From positions 1-64,000 of the forward strand of contig JAAEAF010002582.1 in assembly GCA_011037195.1 (NCBI GenBank): DNA of 64,000 nt, given 5' to 3'. The position numbers and the translations under genes were made by a program. The notes below the pieces were generated by a model. The model saw nothing but the letters and a program-made list of their open reading frames with translations. It was not told the origin of the DNA and did no database searches. This stretch comes from Triatoma infestans (Eukaryota; Arthropoda; Insecta; Hemiptera; Reduviidae). Below, in pieces: positions 54,653 through 64,000 of this stretch. Numbering within the stretch: position 1 is the first letter of the stretch; the number at the start of each line of letters is the position of its first letter.

Positions 54653-55022
54653 AAAATGTTTCAGTTTCAAAAAATGGTAAGCGTTAGTTAACTTACCCAA
54701 TTTAAGGAAAATCGTTGGACCCATTTTGAGAAAATCGCGAGAAACTTCTTTCGAAAGAAAGAAAAACAACATTTAGTAAAATCGCAATTTCGGTTACTTG
54801 ATTTTGGCAGAAACCTTAACTGTCATACGTTGGTGAATATCAAATTTTAACTTCCTGCAATTCTTTTGTTTTTAGATATTTTGTTCAAATATACACCACA
54901 TATATACAAACTATTTGGCTGAAACCTATATTTTCGTGCTCAGTGAAGCTCAAAATCAATGTATTTCCGGTGGAAACTCAATACCAAAAATTTGAGACAA
55001 AGCAGTAAAGCAGTAAGAGATG
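54653..55022 (-). mobile_element. Old HINE-A 5' part
   Basis: AAGGAAAATCGTTGGACCCA, ATTTCCGGTGGAAACTCAAT and ATTTGAGACAAAGCAGTAAA in the right order. Confidence 0.55.
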
Positions 55023-55059
55023 GTAGAAAAAAAGGTTTTCTTTTTTTCTTTTTTTAACG

Positions 55060-55300
55060 TCTATGGTCCGGTCCAAGCTATCCAGAGCTTTCCTGGGCTC
55101 ATGTAGATGCCTCAAAGTTCAGTGTCTTCTCAGTGCAAACGCTGGCCTCAGACAGTGATCTCGCGTTATAATCTATACTAGTTTTGATCGGGCAGTGAGC
55201 TGTAGAGAAAATCTAAGGGCAGCACTACTGGAACACGAACCGGAAAGCCTTACGCATTGCTAGTCCAGTTTACTACTTCTTAGCTAATCTCGCGCCTGGC
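55060..55300 (-). mobile_element. tRNA-derived SINE (family 2), minus strand
   Basis: Reverse of the family-2 body (AGTGTCTTCTCAGTGCAAAC) and head (AACACGAACCGGAAAGC, then GCATTGCTAGTCCAGTTTAC). The B-box is eroded. Confidence 0.65.
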
Positions 55301-56282
55301 AAAAAAAAAAAAAAAAAAGGATTAGGTAATTCTTCATAAAAAAAAAAAAAAATATATATCAATGTGCAGACAAAAATATCAACTTTTGTTTCTACGAAGT
55401 TTTACAACGATGAATACAGCCTTAAAAGGCGATTCCGGAAAGTAAGAGAAAAAAAAATATAAAGAAATTATTTATATAATCAATAGTAACCACGAAAATA
55501 TAAGTGGTAGTAAAAAACTAGCGGCAACAGAGCCGTTATAATTGAACCTAATTGATGAAGTGTTTGGAACAGCGTAATCCATATTGGCTATTGATTTTTG
55601 AGAATGAAATTATCATCGGATTCGCTTTCACTACAACCTTAATAATGATACCAATTTTCTATAACATTTTTTTTTTTATAAATATACCCATTCGATGTTA
55701 AAATTGTGAACAATAGTATTTCATATTTCTTTTCATCGCTGTGACACAAGGACCATCAGGAAAAAATAATAAAACATATATTGAGATAACGGACATGTAT
55801 AAAACAGTTCGGTCATGCTCTACCGAAAATTTACTTATACAATGAGGAAATTTAAAAAAAAAAACAGGCGGTGTTATATTAGATATTTACAGCTAAAAAA
55901 TATTTTAAAAAAAATTTTTTTTAACATATTTTGTAGTTTTATTGATTAATAATTAGGTTTTAGAAACTAATTACAACATAAAAACATTACTGTTCGTTGA
56001 AAACTTGGAACAATGAAGGATTTGAATATGTTGTTGTTGACACCTGTGATTCGTTGGAAAACTTAATTCAATATCAGGCTCCGCTGATACGCTAATTTCA
56101 ATATATTCATAGCCCAACATAAATTTGATAACCTTATGGAACCGTCAGTACTTGTTATTAAAGTATGTGACAAAGCGCTGTGACAAAGAGAACTAAGCGC
56201 ATTCCCATCAGTTCGTCATTTGATTGTGTGATGGATGCAAGAAACTTGAAATAATATTAAATTATAAAAAAAAAATCAGAAA
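55301..56282. other. AT-rich spacer
   Basis: Nothing recognised. Confidence 0.5.
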
Positions 56283-56701
56283 TGTGACATTCCCTTGCAA
56301 AAGGGCTAGCCAGGTATACAAGTCCAGTTACTGGTACGGTTCAAGAACAATTATGGCATTGTACTACCCCTTCTCCTCACAGGGGAGGAATTGAAGAAAC
56401 AAAGAGAAGAGATATTTTAAGGACAGACTTGTGCTACAAATCAAGGTGGAAACATCGAAACACTACTTCAGGAATCGCTCTCTAAATATCTGTGCCAGTT
56501 TCACAATAAATTAAATAAGTTTATAATACCAAATAACTTGTAGTTATTATTTGGAAGATTATATTTAATTGTTAACAGTGGTGACTTCTTAATTATTCTT
56601 ATACTTCTATATTTTCCTCAAACATACTTACAAGCCCTTTAATTATACAATACCGCTCGTGCTACCACAAATACACATCATCACACCAAAACATTACAAT
56701 T
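56283..56701 (-). mobile_element. LTR-like repeat, minus strand
   Basis: Read in reverse it starts TGTAATGTTTTGGTGTGATG at 56701, with GTGGTAGCACGAGCGG, and carries AACTGGCACAGATATTTAGA then GAGCGATTCCTGAAG, as in the tandem pair at 60.8 kb. It may end near 56283 (GAATGTCACA). The last part, GAGGAGAAGGGGTAG, is shared with 16.8 kb. No target duplication seen. Confidence 0.5.
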
Positions 56702-57093
56702 GGCAGAGCGGAGAACTTGAAACGCCACTATGAAACAGGTGTTTTTTGACAAGATCCATAGTGTCTCAAGAGTGTAATGGTAGCTATTACTACACTTCTT
56801 AGGGCAATCAATCAGAGATATTCTTTGCTTTATAGAGAAGGGATTTTCATGTTTTCCCAGCAGCTTGCCAGCTACAACTTCAGTCCACTTATGAAGTTTT
56901 ATACGTTTTGTCTGAGATTAAGATACAAAACGTCTATCAGCCTCATCATTACCATAAATTACACATTCTAAGGTGAAAATCGAACTCTTCTGGCTATTCA
57001 ATAATAGACTTCAGAAATGTGTGCTTAAGTTGTGACTGAGTTTTAAGCTGTGTATACATAGTTCCAAAATTTTACATAGGTTTAATTGGAGGA

Positions 57094-57362
57094 GTCCTTA
57101 TCTGTAAGTCTAGTGACTAGCGCGAGAATTCGCCTTTGGTGCGAGAATCCAGGATTCGATTCCCGTGAGGGTAAAGTGAGTGTTTACCCAGCATCATGAG
57201 AAAAGGTGGGAAGCTACAGTTAGTAGCGCCCTAAGTAGCGAAGGTCAAAATTAAACGGCGAGGGAACTGCGGCGTGCTTATCACACGTCCCCCACTAAAA
57301 ATCGTCGTCTGGCAAGCATTGGCCCTTAATGGGCTGTTGCAGCATAGGTTTTTTTTTTTTAT
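57094..57362 (+). mobile_element. tRNA-derived SINE (family 1), complete
   Basis: A-box region GTCTAGTGACTAGCGC, B-box GGATTCGATTCC (57152-57162), then GTTTACCCAGCATCATGAGA, TAAGTAGCGAAGGTC, CGTCGTCTGGCAAGCATTGG and a T-rich tail at 57349. Confidence 0.8.
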
Positions 57363-57384
57363 TGTAGATTTGGTTTTAGATAAA

Positions 57385-57545
57385 ATCAATGGTAGCGTGC
57401 TGAACTAGTACGCGGAAATCCCGATTCGAGTCATGTTGCCTTATCTTTTTTAGGAGCTTCTACAGCTCATTATCCTGTAATGGGCAGTGTTCTCTGTAAC
57501 AAGAAAACATTGCCAGGTGGCCGGCACTGTACAGGTTGAGATTAA
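57385..57545 (+). mobile_element. tRNA-derived SINE (family 2), short
   Basis: ATGGTAGCGTGCTGAACTAG, the B-box relic GATTCGAGTC, then GGGCAGTGTTCTCTGTAACA and TGGCCGGCACTGTACAGG. Confidence 0.7.
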
Positions 57546-58358
57546 GGATAAGTTTAGAAAATGGCAAGGCTTACGTTTTTGTCGCATTGCGGTTCCATCA
57601 AAAATTCAAAACAGAAAAGTTTGAGATTAAAGAAAAACAATTTTTATATATATTTTTTTTTTTAAATTTGAAATATTGAAACAAAGAAGGAAAGAAAAAT
57701 CATTTTCCATTTTTAAATTTGGTAGATCAGAAACGTTGATGTCAGAAATTTTAACAGTTTATAGCAAGTTAATGACAAATCCGCATACAATTTATCATAA
57801 ACCAAAAGAATGTAGAATTTAAAACAACGTAATAGACAGTATTTAGCAAAAAATGGAATTTTAAACTTGTGTCTTAATAGTTAAGCTCTAGCGCTTCGCC
57901 AATTTCGCAGTGTTAAGCTATTTCATTATTCATCCTAATAACTTACATAATTCAGTGAAAGCCCAGTAATAATTTTCTAATGAATAAACAATAATAATAT
58001 AATATTATTAAAAAAAAAAAAAAGTATTAAAAGTAGTTAGGTACATAGTATATTTTATATAAATTTTACGACCGTCTTCTTAGTTTGTTTTATGATGTAA
58101 TAAATATAGCGCCGGCAAATAAATATTTTCTTTCTTTTTTTTAAAGAAAATGTTTTCCCTTTGAATATCCAAGTTTGATAATTTTTTTTTTTGTAAACAT
58201 TTTCATTCAATTTTTTATAAATTGAAATCAGCAATGGTTAGTTCTCTTAGTATTGTTGTGAGATATAAACGGCAAGAAAAAATCTCTTCAAGCATCAGCG
58301 AAGACACTGACGTTTTGGACAAACTATAAATAAAACTGAGCAGTAACTATATATATAT
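57546..58358. other. AT-rich spacer
   Basis: Nothing recognised. Confidence 0.5.
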
Positions 58359-59327
58359 TACTTTCTCTTACTCCTAGTAAGAGGAAGTATTGTAATCGTG
58401 TCAAATTTTCGATATTGAGTTTTCACCGGAAATATCCGTTTTGAGTCCAAAAAAGTGGTTTTTAGCAAATGGTCTGTGTGTGTGTATGTATGTGAACAGC
58501 AAAGCTCAAAAACGAAAAATCGTAGAAAGTTCAAACTTGCTATTACGTTTATGTATCACCATGGGATCTGACGGTGCGTTATGTGTCAATATTCCTCAAC
58601 CGGAAGTACCACTTTACTAGTTGTTTTTTTTACGTTTTTGCGATTTTCTCAAAAATGGCTCCGACGATTTTCTTTAAACTTGGTATATCAACTACATACA
58701 AAGAGCTACAACTTTTATTTGAAACATTTCTCCAGGAAAATTCATTTAAGGGCACTTCTTGGGGAGGGGTGGGGTTAGGTTTTCATCTTAACTGCTGTTT
58801 CAGTATATTAGACAATTCTGCCATCTAAATAATGTTAATTAGAATTAAATATGTTGTTGAAATTCCGAGTTTGAAAAAAATCAGATAACCGGAAGTGCGT
58901 TTGTTTTGACATTTTACTAAATGATTCTTTCATTTTTTCGCGATTTTCTCAAAAATGGCTCCGACGATTTTCTTGAAACTTCATATACAAAATAAAAATG
59001 TAATGATCTACATCTTTTACTTAAGACATTTCTCTGGAAAAATTCAAGTAAGGGCAGTTTTAGGGGAGGGGTGGGGTTGCAGCTTCCCCTAAAGTGATAT
59101 CATAGTTGATTATACAATTCTATCATCCAAACAAAATTAATTAGAAATAAACAGATGGCCAAAATTCCAAGTTTTAAGAAAATTGTAAGCCGGAAGTGCG
59201 CCTATACTGTGCAGCTTTTTCAGTTTTCGACGAATTTCGTTATATTTGGTACACAAACTATAACATTTGTCAATTATAATTTTGAGAACAGGAGTAAGAG
59301 AAAGTTGTGTGAGTGTTTCACACCAGA
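58359..59327 (+). mobile_element. HINE-A reference copy (Helentron-derived non-autonomous element)
   Basis: The cleanest copy. Order: terminal ACTTTCTCTTACTCC, which is also the first arm of the palindrome CTCTTACTCCTAGTAAGAG (8-bp stem); AAGTATTGTAATCGTGTCAA; a CGATATTGAGTTTTCACCGG block; the (GT)n tract at 58476-58494; the first CCGGAAGT box at about 58602; two further ~290-bp modules with boxes at about 58890 and 59190; then GGAGTAAGAGAAAGT (inverse of the 5' terminus), the hairpin GTGTGAGTGTTTCACAC, and CAGA plus a T-run. No coding capacity. The asymmetric inverted repeats, the 3' hairpin and T-rich insertion sites are those of HINEs mobilised by Helentrons; that assignment is inferred from structure. 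Confidence 0.85.
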
Positions 59328-59840
59328 TTTTTTTTTTTTTGGCGCTCCGTCACCTGACAGTCTTTAGCGCCTCTCAATATTTTTTCCTCCTTCTCTAACT
59401 TGTCTCCTCAGCCTGGTATTTTCTTTACCTTATGGCATCCAATTCACCACCTTGCTCCCAGCAAGGTATGTTGGAGCCTCCGGTGTAGAACAAGGTTCCA
59501 CACATCCCCTCTTGGCCATCGATCCAGTCTACAAGGGAGAGTGTGAATACTTGGTTATGTCAGCCCTTTATTTAACAAATTATTTTGGGCATTAAGCATA
59601 AAAATATTCCTTCGATTCTAAAATTAAATTGAATTGAATTTTATATCTGGACTCTTGTTAATATGCAATTTTATTTATGCATTATCATTGATAGTGCGTT
59701 AATCTGATGGCCCTTATCTCATGGACTCAACTCGTTCATTTTAAAGTATATGTTCTGGTCTGAAGGGTATTTGCATTTAAGGGGAAGTACTTTTATAAAT
59801 ATTCCTTCCACTAATAATTGTTTTACCTAAATTCTAAAAA
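59328..59840. repeat. Divergent dispersed repeat, copy 2
   Basis: Starts in the same T-run that ends the HINE-A. CAAGGTATGTTGGAGCC, CATCGATCCAGTCTAC and GGGAGAGTGTGAATAC, and at the far end GGAAGTACTTTTATAAATAT, parallel the copy at 28.3-28.8 kb. The middle is poorly conserved. Confidence 0.5.
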
Positions 59841-59849
59841 TATGAAAAC

Positions 59850-60185
59850 AAAAATTAGTTGGCTTCTCGACCAATTGATGGTAAAAAAAAAAAAAAAAAT
59901 AACCAAAAAATAAATTTTGTAATTGTTTTTTAATAATTGACAGTTCGACGTTTCGACAAACTTTGTTTGTCTTCTTCAGGAACAATATAAAACAAAATTA
60001 AAGAAAAAACAAAATTATTACATGAAACACAAACAAAAAACCAAATACATAGGTGAGATTACAGTAGTAATGCTAAGTCTGTAATGAAACGTCGAACTGT
60101 CAATTATTAAAAAACAATTACAAAATTTATTTTTTTTTTTACCATCAATTGGTCGAGAAGCCAACTAATTTTTGTTTTCATATTA
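59850..60185. repeat. Foldback element, ~110-bp arms
   Basis: Left arm TGAAAACAAAAATTAGTTGG...TTTGTAATTGTTTTTTAAT...GACAGTTCGACGTTTC; right arm GAAACGTCGAACTGTC...ACTAATTTTTGTTTTCA. The spacer is about 100 bp. An A-run (59882-59899) and its T-run partner sit in the arms. The arms are nearly identical, so the element is young. Confidence 0.88.
59943..59983 (-). ncRNA. Hammerhead-like motif with 7-bp helix II
   Basis: On the minus strand: GTTC (59983-59980), core CTGAAGA (59979-59973), one extra A, helix II GACAAAC-AAA-GTTTGTC (59971-59955), GAAA (59954-59951), self-complementary ACGT, C (59947) as the predicted cleavage base, and GAAC (59946-59943), which pairs with GTTC. Every core position of CUGANGA/GAAA is kept. 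The opposite arm keeps only GAAACGTCGAAC. Confidence 0.55.
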
Positions 60186-60570
60186 CAACTAACGGCCAAT
60201 AAGAATAATCTTCTGATAATTCTAAAAATATCTACACTGTTTACACTCATTCATACAATCATTCATTCCGATAACAAAACATACTCGCTAATAAATACAA
60301 GCATACCAGTAAATACAATCATGCTAATAAATACATTTAAACCCCACATTCATACGGAGGGCGAGTACTCGATATTTTTCTCACCTTTTATGAAAACTAA
60401 CCTAAATCTAATAATAAAAATTAATTATCTTTAAAAAAAAGCAAATAGCCTTTTTTTATGGGAAGACCCTTCTTCTAAAACTGCGCACAAATCATTTGGC
60501 AGGCCTGCTTGTTCTCTATATTGAAGCAGTGCCTGACACCCTTCCAATATATGTGGTACGGTCTATAAAT
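60186..60570. other. AT-rich spacer
   Basis: Nothing recognised. Confidence 0.5.
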
Positions 60571-60668
60571 GGCACAGTTGAATAGTTGAATGGTGGTGAC
60601 TATGGCACAGTTGAATAGTTGAATGGTGGTGACTATGGCACAGTTGAATAGTTGAATGGTGGTGACTA
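60571..60668. repeat. 33-bp minisatellite, three units
   Basis: The unit begins TATGGCACAGTTGAATAGTT and ends GAATGGTGGTGAC. The units are identical. On the minus strand it stays open and repeats TTIQLFNCAIV, which is a by-product of the 33-base (11-codon) period. Confidence 0.92.
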
Positions 60669-60787
60669 AAGACAAAAACTGTTGATCTGAGATGAGATAA
60701 GAGGAATCTAGGATAGGTAGGATGTGTTTAAGTTGAGAGTTCTATTTATAGTCCAAAAAGCAAGCGTATACATTTAGATTAGGTATG

Positions 60788-62145
60788 TGTAATGTGATGG
60801 TGTGGAGTTGTATTTGTAGTAGTGGTAGTGTGTAGCACGAGCGTTTTAGTGAAAAGGGCTTATAAGTTTGTAATTTTAAAAGAGAATGAAGTGTTAGCAA
60901 TAATAAGGAAGTCGCACTGTTTTTCAAAAGATATATTCTCTAAGAGAAATTAAGTTAACAACAATATGCTTATAAATTAATTGGAATAATTCTTAAAATT
61001 TGATATGGCTCTGATGTTTTCACTTTGGTAGCTAGAACGAGTCTGTCTAGTAAATTTAAGTATTTTACAATATCACACTATTATGTTTAAGAAATTAAGT
61101 ATTTATCAAGGTTAATGCAAAACTGGCACAGATATTTAGAGAGCAATTCCTGAAGTGTCCTGTTTGAAGGTTGATGTGAGACTCTCCTTTTTGAACTGAA
61201 CTATTTGAAAGCTATGGCAGACTCTATTCTTTGGAATTGCTCTCTCTCTCTCGCGGGGGAATTTTCTTACAAAGGTTTGGCCTAACGGAATTTAGTGTCT
61301 TTGTTTTCTTAATAGCAATGACAGATTTAATATACCTGGTTCTAAAATACACACTTTCTGAAGGTAAATTCACAGCACTAAAATAATTATAAAATATTAA
61401 CAAAAATACAATTTTGGATACTATAAAATATTCAGAAACTTTAAACTATTATTTTTCGATTTTGTGATTGGTGATGTTGTATTTGTAGTAGTGGTAGTGT
61501 GTAGCACGAGCGTTTTAGTGAAAAGGGCTTATAAGTTAGTAATTTTAAAAGAGAATGAAGTGTTAGCAATAATAAGGAAGTCGCACTGTTTTTCAAAAGA
61601 TATATTCTCTAAGAGAAATTAAGTTAACAACAATATGCTTATAAATTAATTGGAATAATTCTTAAAATTTGATATGGCTCTGATGTTTTCACTTTGGTAG
61701 CTAGAACGAGTCTGTCGTAAATTTAAGTATTTTACAATATCACACTATTATGTTTAAGAAATTAAGTATTTATCAAGATTAATGCAAAACTGGCACAGAT
61801 ATTTAGAGAGCAATTCCTGAAGCGTCCTGTCTGAAGGTAGAGTTAAGACTCTCTTTTTTGAACTCAACTATTTGAAAGCTATGGCAGACTCTATTCTTTG
61901 GAATTGCTCTCTCTCTCTCTCGCGGGGGAATTTTATTACAAAGGTTTGGCCTAACGGAATTTAGTGTCTTTGTTTTCTTAATAGCAATGACAGATTTAAT
62001 ATACCTGGTTCTAAAATACACACTTTCTGAAGGTAAATTCACAGCACTAAAATAATTATAAAATATTAACAAAAATACAATTTTGGATACTATAAAATAT
62101 TCAGAAACTTTAAACTATTATTTTTCGATTTTGTCCTTCCACTAC
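60788..62145 (+). mobile_element. LTR-like repeat containing a 670-bp tandem duplication
   Basis: Starts TGTAATGTGATGGTGTGG and may end CCTTCCACTACA at 62145. Inside, about 60795-61465 and 61466-62134 are two head-to-tail copies, near-identical (only small changes, such as a 3-bp loss at 61717 and the stretch at 61157-61190). Both have TAGCACGAGCG, TTATAAGTTTGTAATTTT or its variant, a CT tract before CGCGGGGGAATTTT, and the end TTTTCGATTTTGT. Two LTRs with no interior, or a duplication inside one long LTR, would both fit. Confidence 0.65.
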
Positions 62146-64000
62146 ATTATCCCCCGTCCTGGAGAAATTTTTCGGCACGAAAAATTTGGGAGATAATCTG
62201 GAGTTGTAGAGGCTTGGAAGTTATCGAGAGGCGTGTGTGTAACGTCTGCAAGGTTGCCGTGTGTTGTAGGGTGCAGTCATCTTCTTCTGCGGCTAACGCT
62301 GCTTGAAGGTGTGAGCGTTGCGTCGTGTTTGAATGTATTCTCAAGCGAACGCTGCGTGAGTGGGTGAACGTTGCTGTGGTGGTAGGCTGATAGGTGAACA
62401 GCGAACACTGCTTGGCGAGTGAGAGTGTTGCGGATGAAGAAGTGACTGGCAATGGGTAGACAAGGTGATCAGTGTAGATAAGTCGGTACTGTAGGTGTGT
62501 ATGTAGTTTCTTGAATGAACTCTATATGGACAAAAAAAAACTCTTAAGTATTTCAAAAATAATTAACAAATAAATAAATACACAAAATACGCAAATAAAA
62601 AAAATATATATATTTAATAAGCGTGCAGGGATGCGCAAGGATGTGAGGATGATCGCAAGGGGTATGAGAATATGAAGATCTTTTCCTTTTGTAGAAATCT
62701 TGTGTTTCTGAAAATAATCATACAGAGTTATACATTAATTTATATGATAAAATTTCTAACAAATAACGTGCAATATTGACTAATCATAACATGCAATTAA
62801 ATTCATGCGCATGCAATAACATTCGTGCTCATGCAATGGTGCAGTCGACGAAGATTCTTGGATCTGTAAAAGAGAGGTTAAACAAATTTAAATTTCAACA
62901 AATATTAGTGTAAAAATTATTAAAGCTAAGAAGTAAAGATGAATATATATCTTGAGGGAGTATGCACAAGGGTGAAGCCGACTGTATGTTCATCAGCTCT
63001 TCAGCTTTGCTGTGTTTTCTAAATACCTTAAGTTAACAATAACATTAAAAATAACATTAAAATACAAATGATAAACAAGTACAAGAATAATACAAATTAT
63101 TTAATTTCCTTTTAAGGCGAACTGAAAAAAATATTTATTAATTAGGTAAATACAATATATAAAAAAAATATTAATATCATCTCATCAAAAGTAACTACGA
63201 ATTCACTTGGTGATCTTGATTTCTGCAAAAAAAAATAAAATAAATTACAATTATTATTTAAATATACAATGCAATAATTACAAATATTAAAGCCGGAATA
63301 ATTTTATGACTCGAAGTACGATAGTTTTCAGTGCTGAAACAAAAATAATATGTCATTATTGCAACAACTTAATTAGATATAAACCTGATACATTTATTGT
63401 TACATATAACATTTACATGTGGTGTATGTAAGGTTAAGAAGTGTGGTATATTGAGAATTATTTCAAGAGATTCAATGTATAGTTGTGTATGTATTGTGTG
63501 CGCGAGGTGGCACAGAAATTTTAGTTACTAGGAATTTTAGTGAACTTAGCGATTAGTACTAAATTGGTGTGTTTGAGTACTAGTTGACAATTGAATGTTG
63601 AATTTAAGTGTTAGATGCGTGCGCAAATTAATGATTGCCCAGTAAGAAAATTTCTACAAGTATTGATTGGAAATCACTTTTTAATTGCGAAGGTATAGAT
63701 TCGCCAGAAAAATTTGAATTTTTGACATTGTCCGCATGCAAATGAAGGGACGTGATGCCATAATTAGGTATGTTAAGGTTCTTAGGTTAAGAACTGGTGG
63801 AAGCAGGTATGATAGCCATGGTCAATCCAGGTGTTCGAGAAAGCGCCTGAAGGCTAACTCGTTTTGGGCTGTATTTGGAAACAATTACGAGCTGTATGTC
63901 CAAATGTTGAACAATATTGGCAAGTGGGCCTATTTTGGAGGTGATTGCTAGTTTCGTAACCATTATTATTATGACTATACTGGGGTCTATCTGAATAAGA
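62146..64000. other. Flank of LTR-like repeat and AT-rich spacer
   Basis: 62146-62560 is GC-richer and starts TTATCCCCCGTCCTGGAGAA. It could be the start of a retroelement interior, but I see no gag or pol motif in its frames. From 62560 on the DNA is AT-rich. The 71-codon frame at 63736-63951 has no motif I know and no support as a gene. Confidence 0.35.

Noticed and set aside
58359..59327. HINE-A as a TIR DNA transposon (MITE) using ACTTTCTCTTACTCC ends
   Set aside because: The right copy of the repeat is not terminal: a hairpin and CAGA follow it in all intact copies, and no target duplication is seen at the nested sites.
58359..59327. HINE-A as a SINE with poly-A tail
   Set aside because: T-runs lie at both ends and inside, there is no A/B box, no target duplication is seen, and the 5' ends are well preserved in many copies.
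60571..60668. CRISPR-like array or coding repeat
   Set aside because: Three identical abutting 33-base units with no spacers: a minisatellite. The repeated peptide follows from the period being a multiple of three.
62147..62452. Ser/Thr-rich 101-codon frame on the minus strand
   Set aside because: No retroelement or host motif recognised. Probably a chance frame in GC-richer LTR flank.
63736..63951. 71-codon open frame near the right edge
   Set aside because: No motif, no context and no codon bias that I can judge. Left as spacer.

Overview
The window is AT-rich eukaryotic, non-coding, repeat-dominated DNA. The mixture of elements points to an arthropod, most likely an insect: RNase H-bearing LINEs, Tc1/mariner, PIF/Harbinger, Helitron helicase, short LTRs, tRNA-derived SINEs and a nuclear copy of cox1. 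The species cannot be fixed from sequence alone. I find no convincing host protein-coding gene. Every protein I recognise is a broken transposon protein or the mitochondrial insertion.

The dominant component is one element, here called HINE-A, with more than 25 copies or fragments on both strands. An intact copy is about 1 kb. It opens with the palindrome CTCTTACTCCTAGTAAGAG, carries a (GT)n tract near base 130, has about three ~290-bp modules each ending in a CCGGAAGT box, and closes with GGAGTAAGAGAAAGT plus the hairpin GTGTGAGTGTTTCACAC and a T-run. The first inverted repeat is terminal and the second is internal to a 3' hairpin; with insertion into T-runs and repeated inner modules, this matches Helentron-derived non-autonomous elements (HINE/DINE-1 type). 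A degraded Helitron-type helicase fragment at 6.15-6.58 kb shows that Helitron-like elements existed in this genome.

Layout: 0-5 kb is HINE-A in several layers. 5.5-6.6 kb holds LINE ends and the helicase. 7.3-10.6 kb holds SINEs and a LINE. 10.9-14.8 kb holds a LINE inside a HINE-A with a 13-bp target duplication, followed by nested HINE-A copies. 15.3-18 kb holds two LTR-like elements and a LINE with a 12-bp duplication. 19-24 kb holds a Tc1 fragment, HINE-A and two Harbinger remnants. 24.5-27 kb holds SINEs, LTR-like inserts and a LINE. 28-31 kb and 35-36.6 kb hold a duplicated repeat and foldback elements. 32.7-35 kb holds the cox1 insertion and two LINEs. 37.5-39.2 kb holds a foldback abutting a mariner. 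40.7-41.8 kb holds a reverse transcriptase. 42-48.9 kb is mostly HINE-A. 49.5-50.4 kb is a large palindrome, followed by a GC-rich block. 51-55 kb is HINE-A. 55-57.5 kb holds SINEs and LTR pieces. 58.4-59.3 kb is the best HINE-A copy. 59.8-60.2 kb is a foldback, and 60.8-62.1 kb is a 670-bp LTR-like tandem duplication.

The most interesting signal is in the foldbacks. Several contain CTGANGA, then a hairpin, then GAAA, then a palindrome (ACCGGT or ACGT), then C, followed by bases that pair with the four bases just before CTGANGA. This is the layout of a minimal hammerhead ribozyme that would work as a dimer, as reported for Penelope-like retroelements. One extra base between the core and helix II recurs in all copies and is the main doubt.
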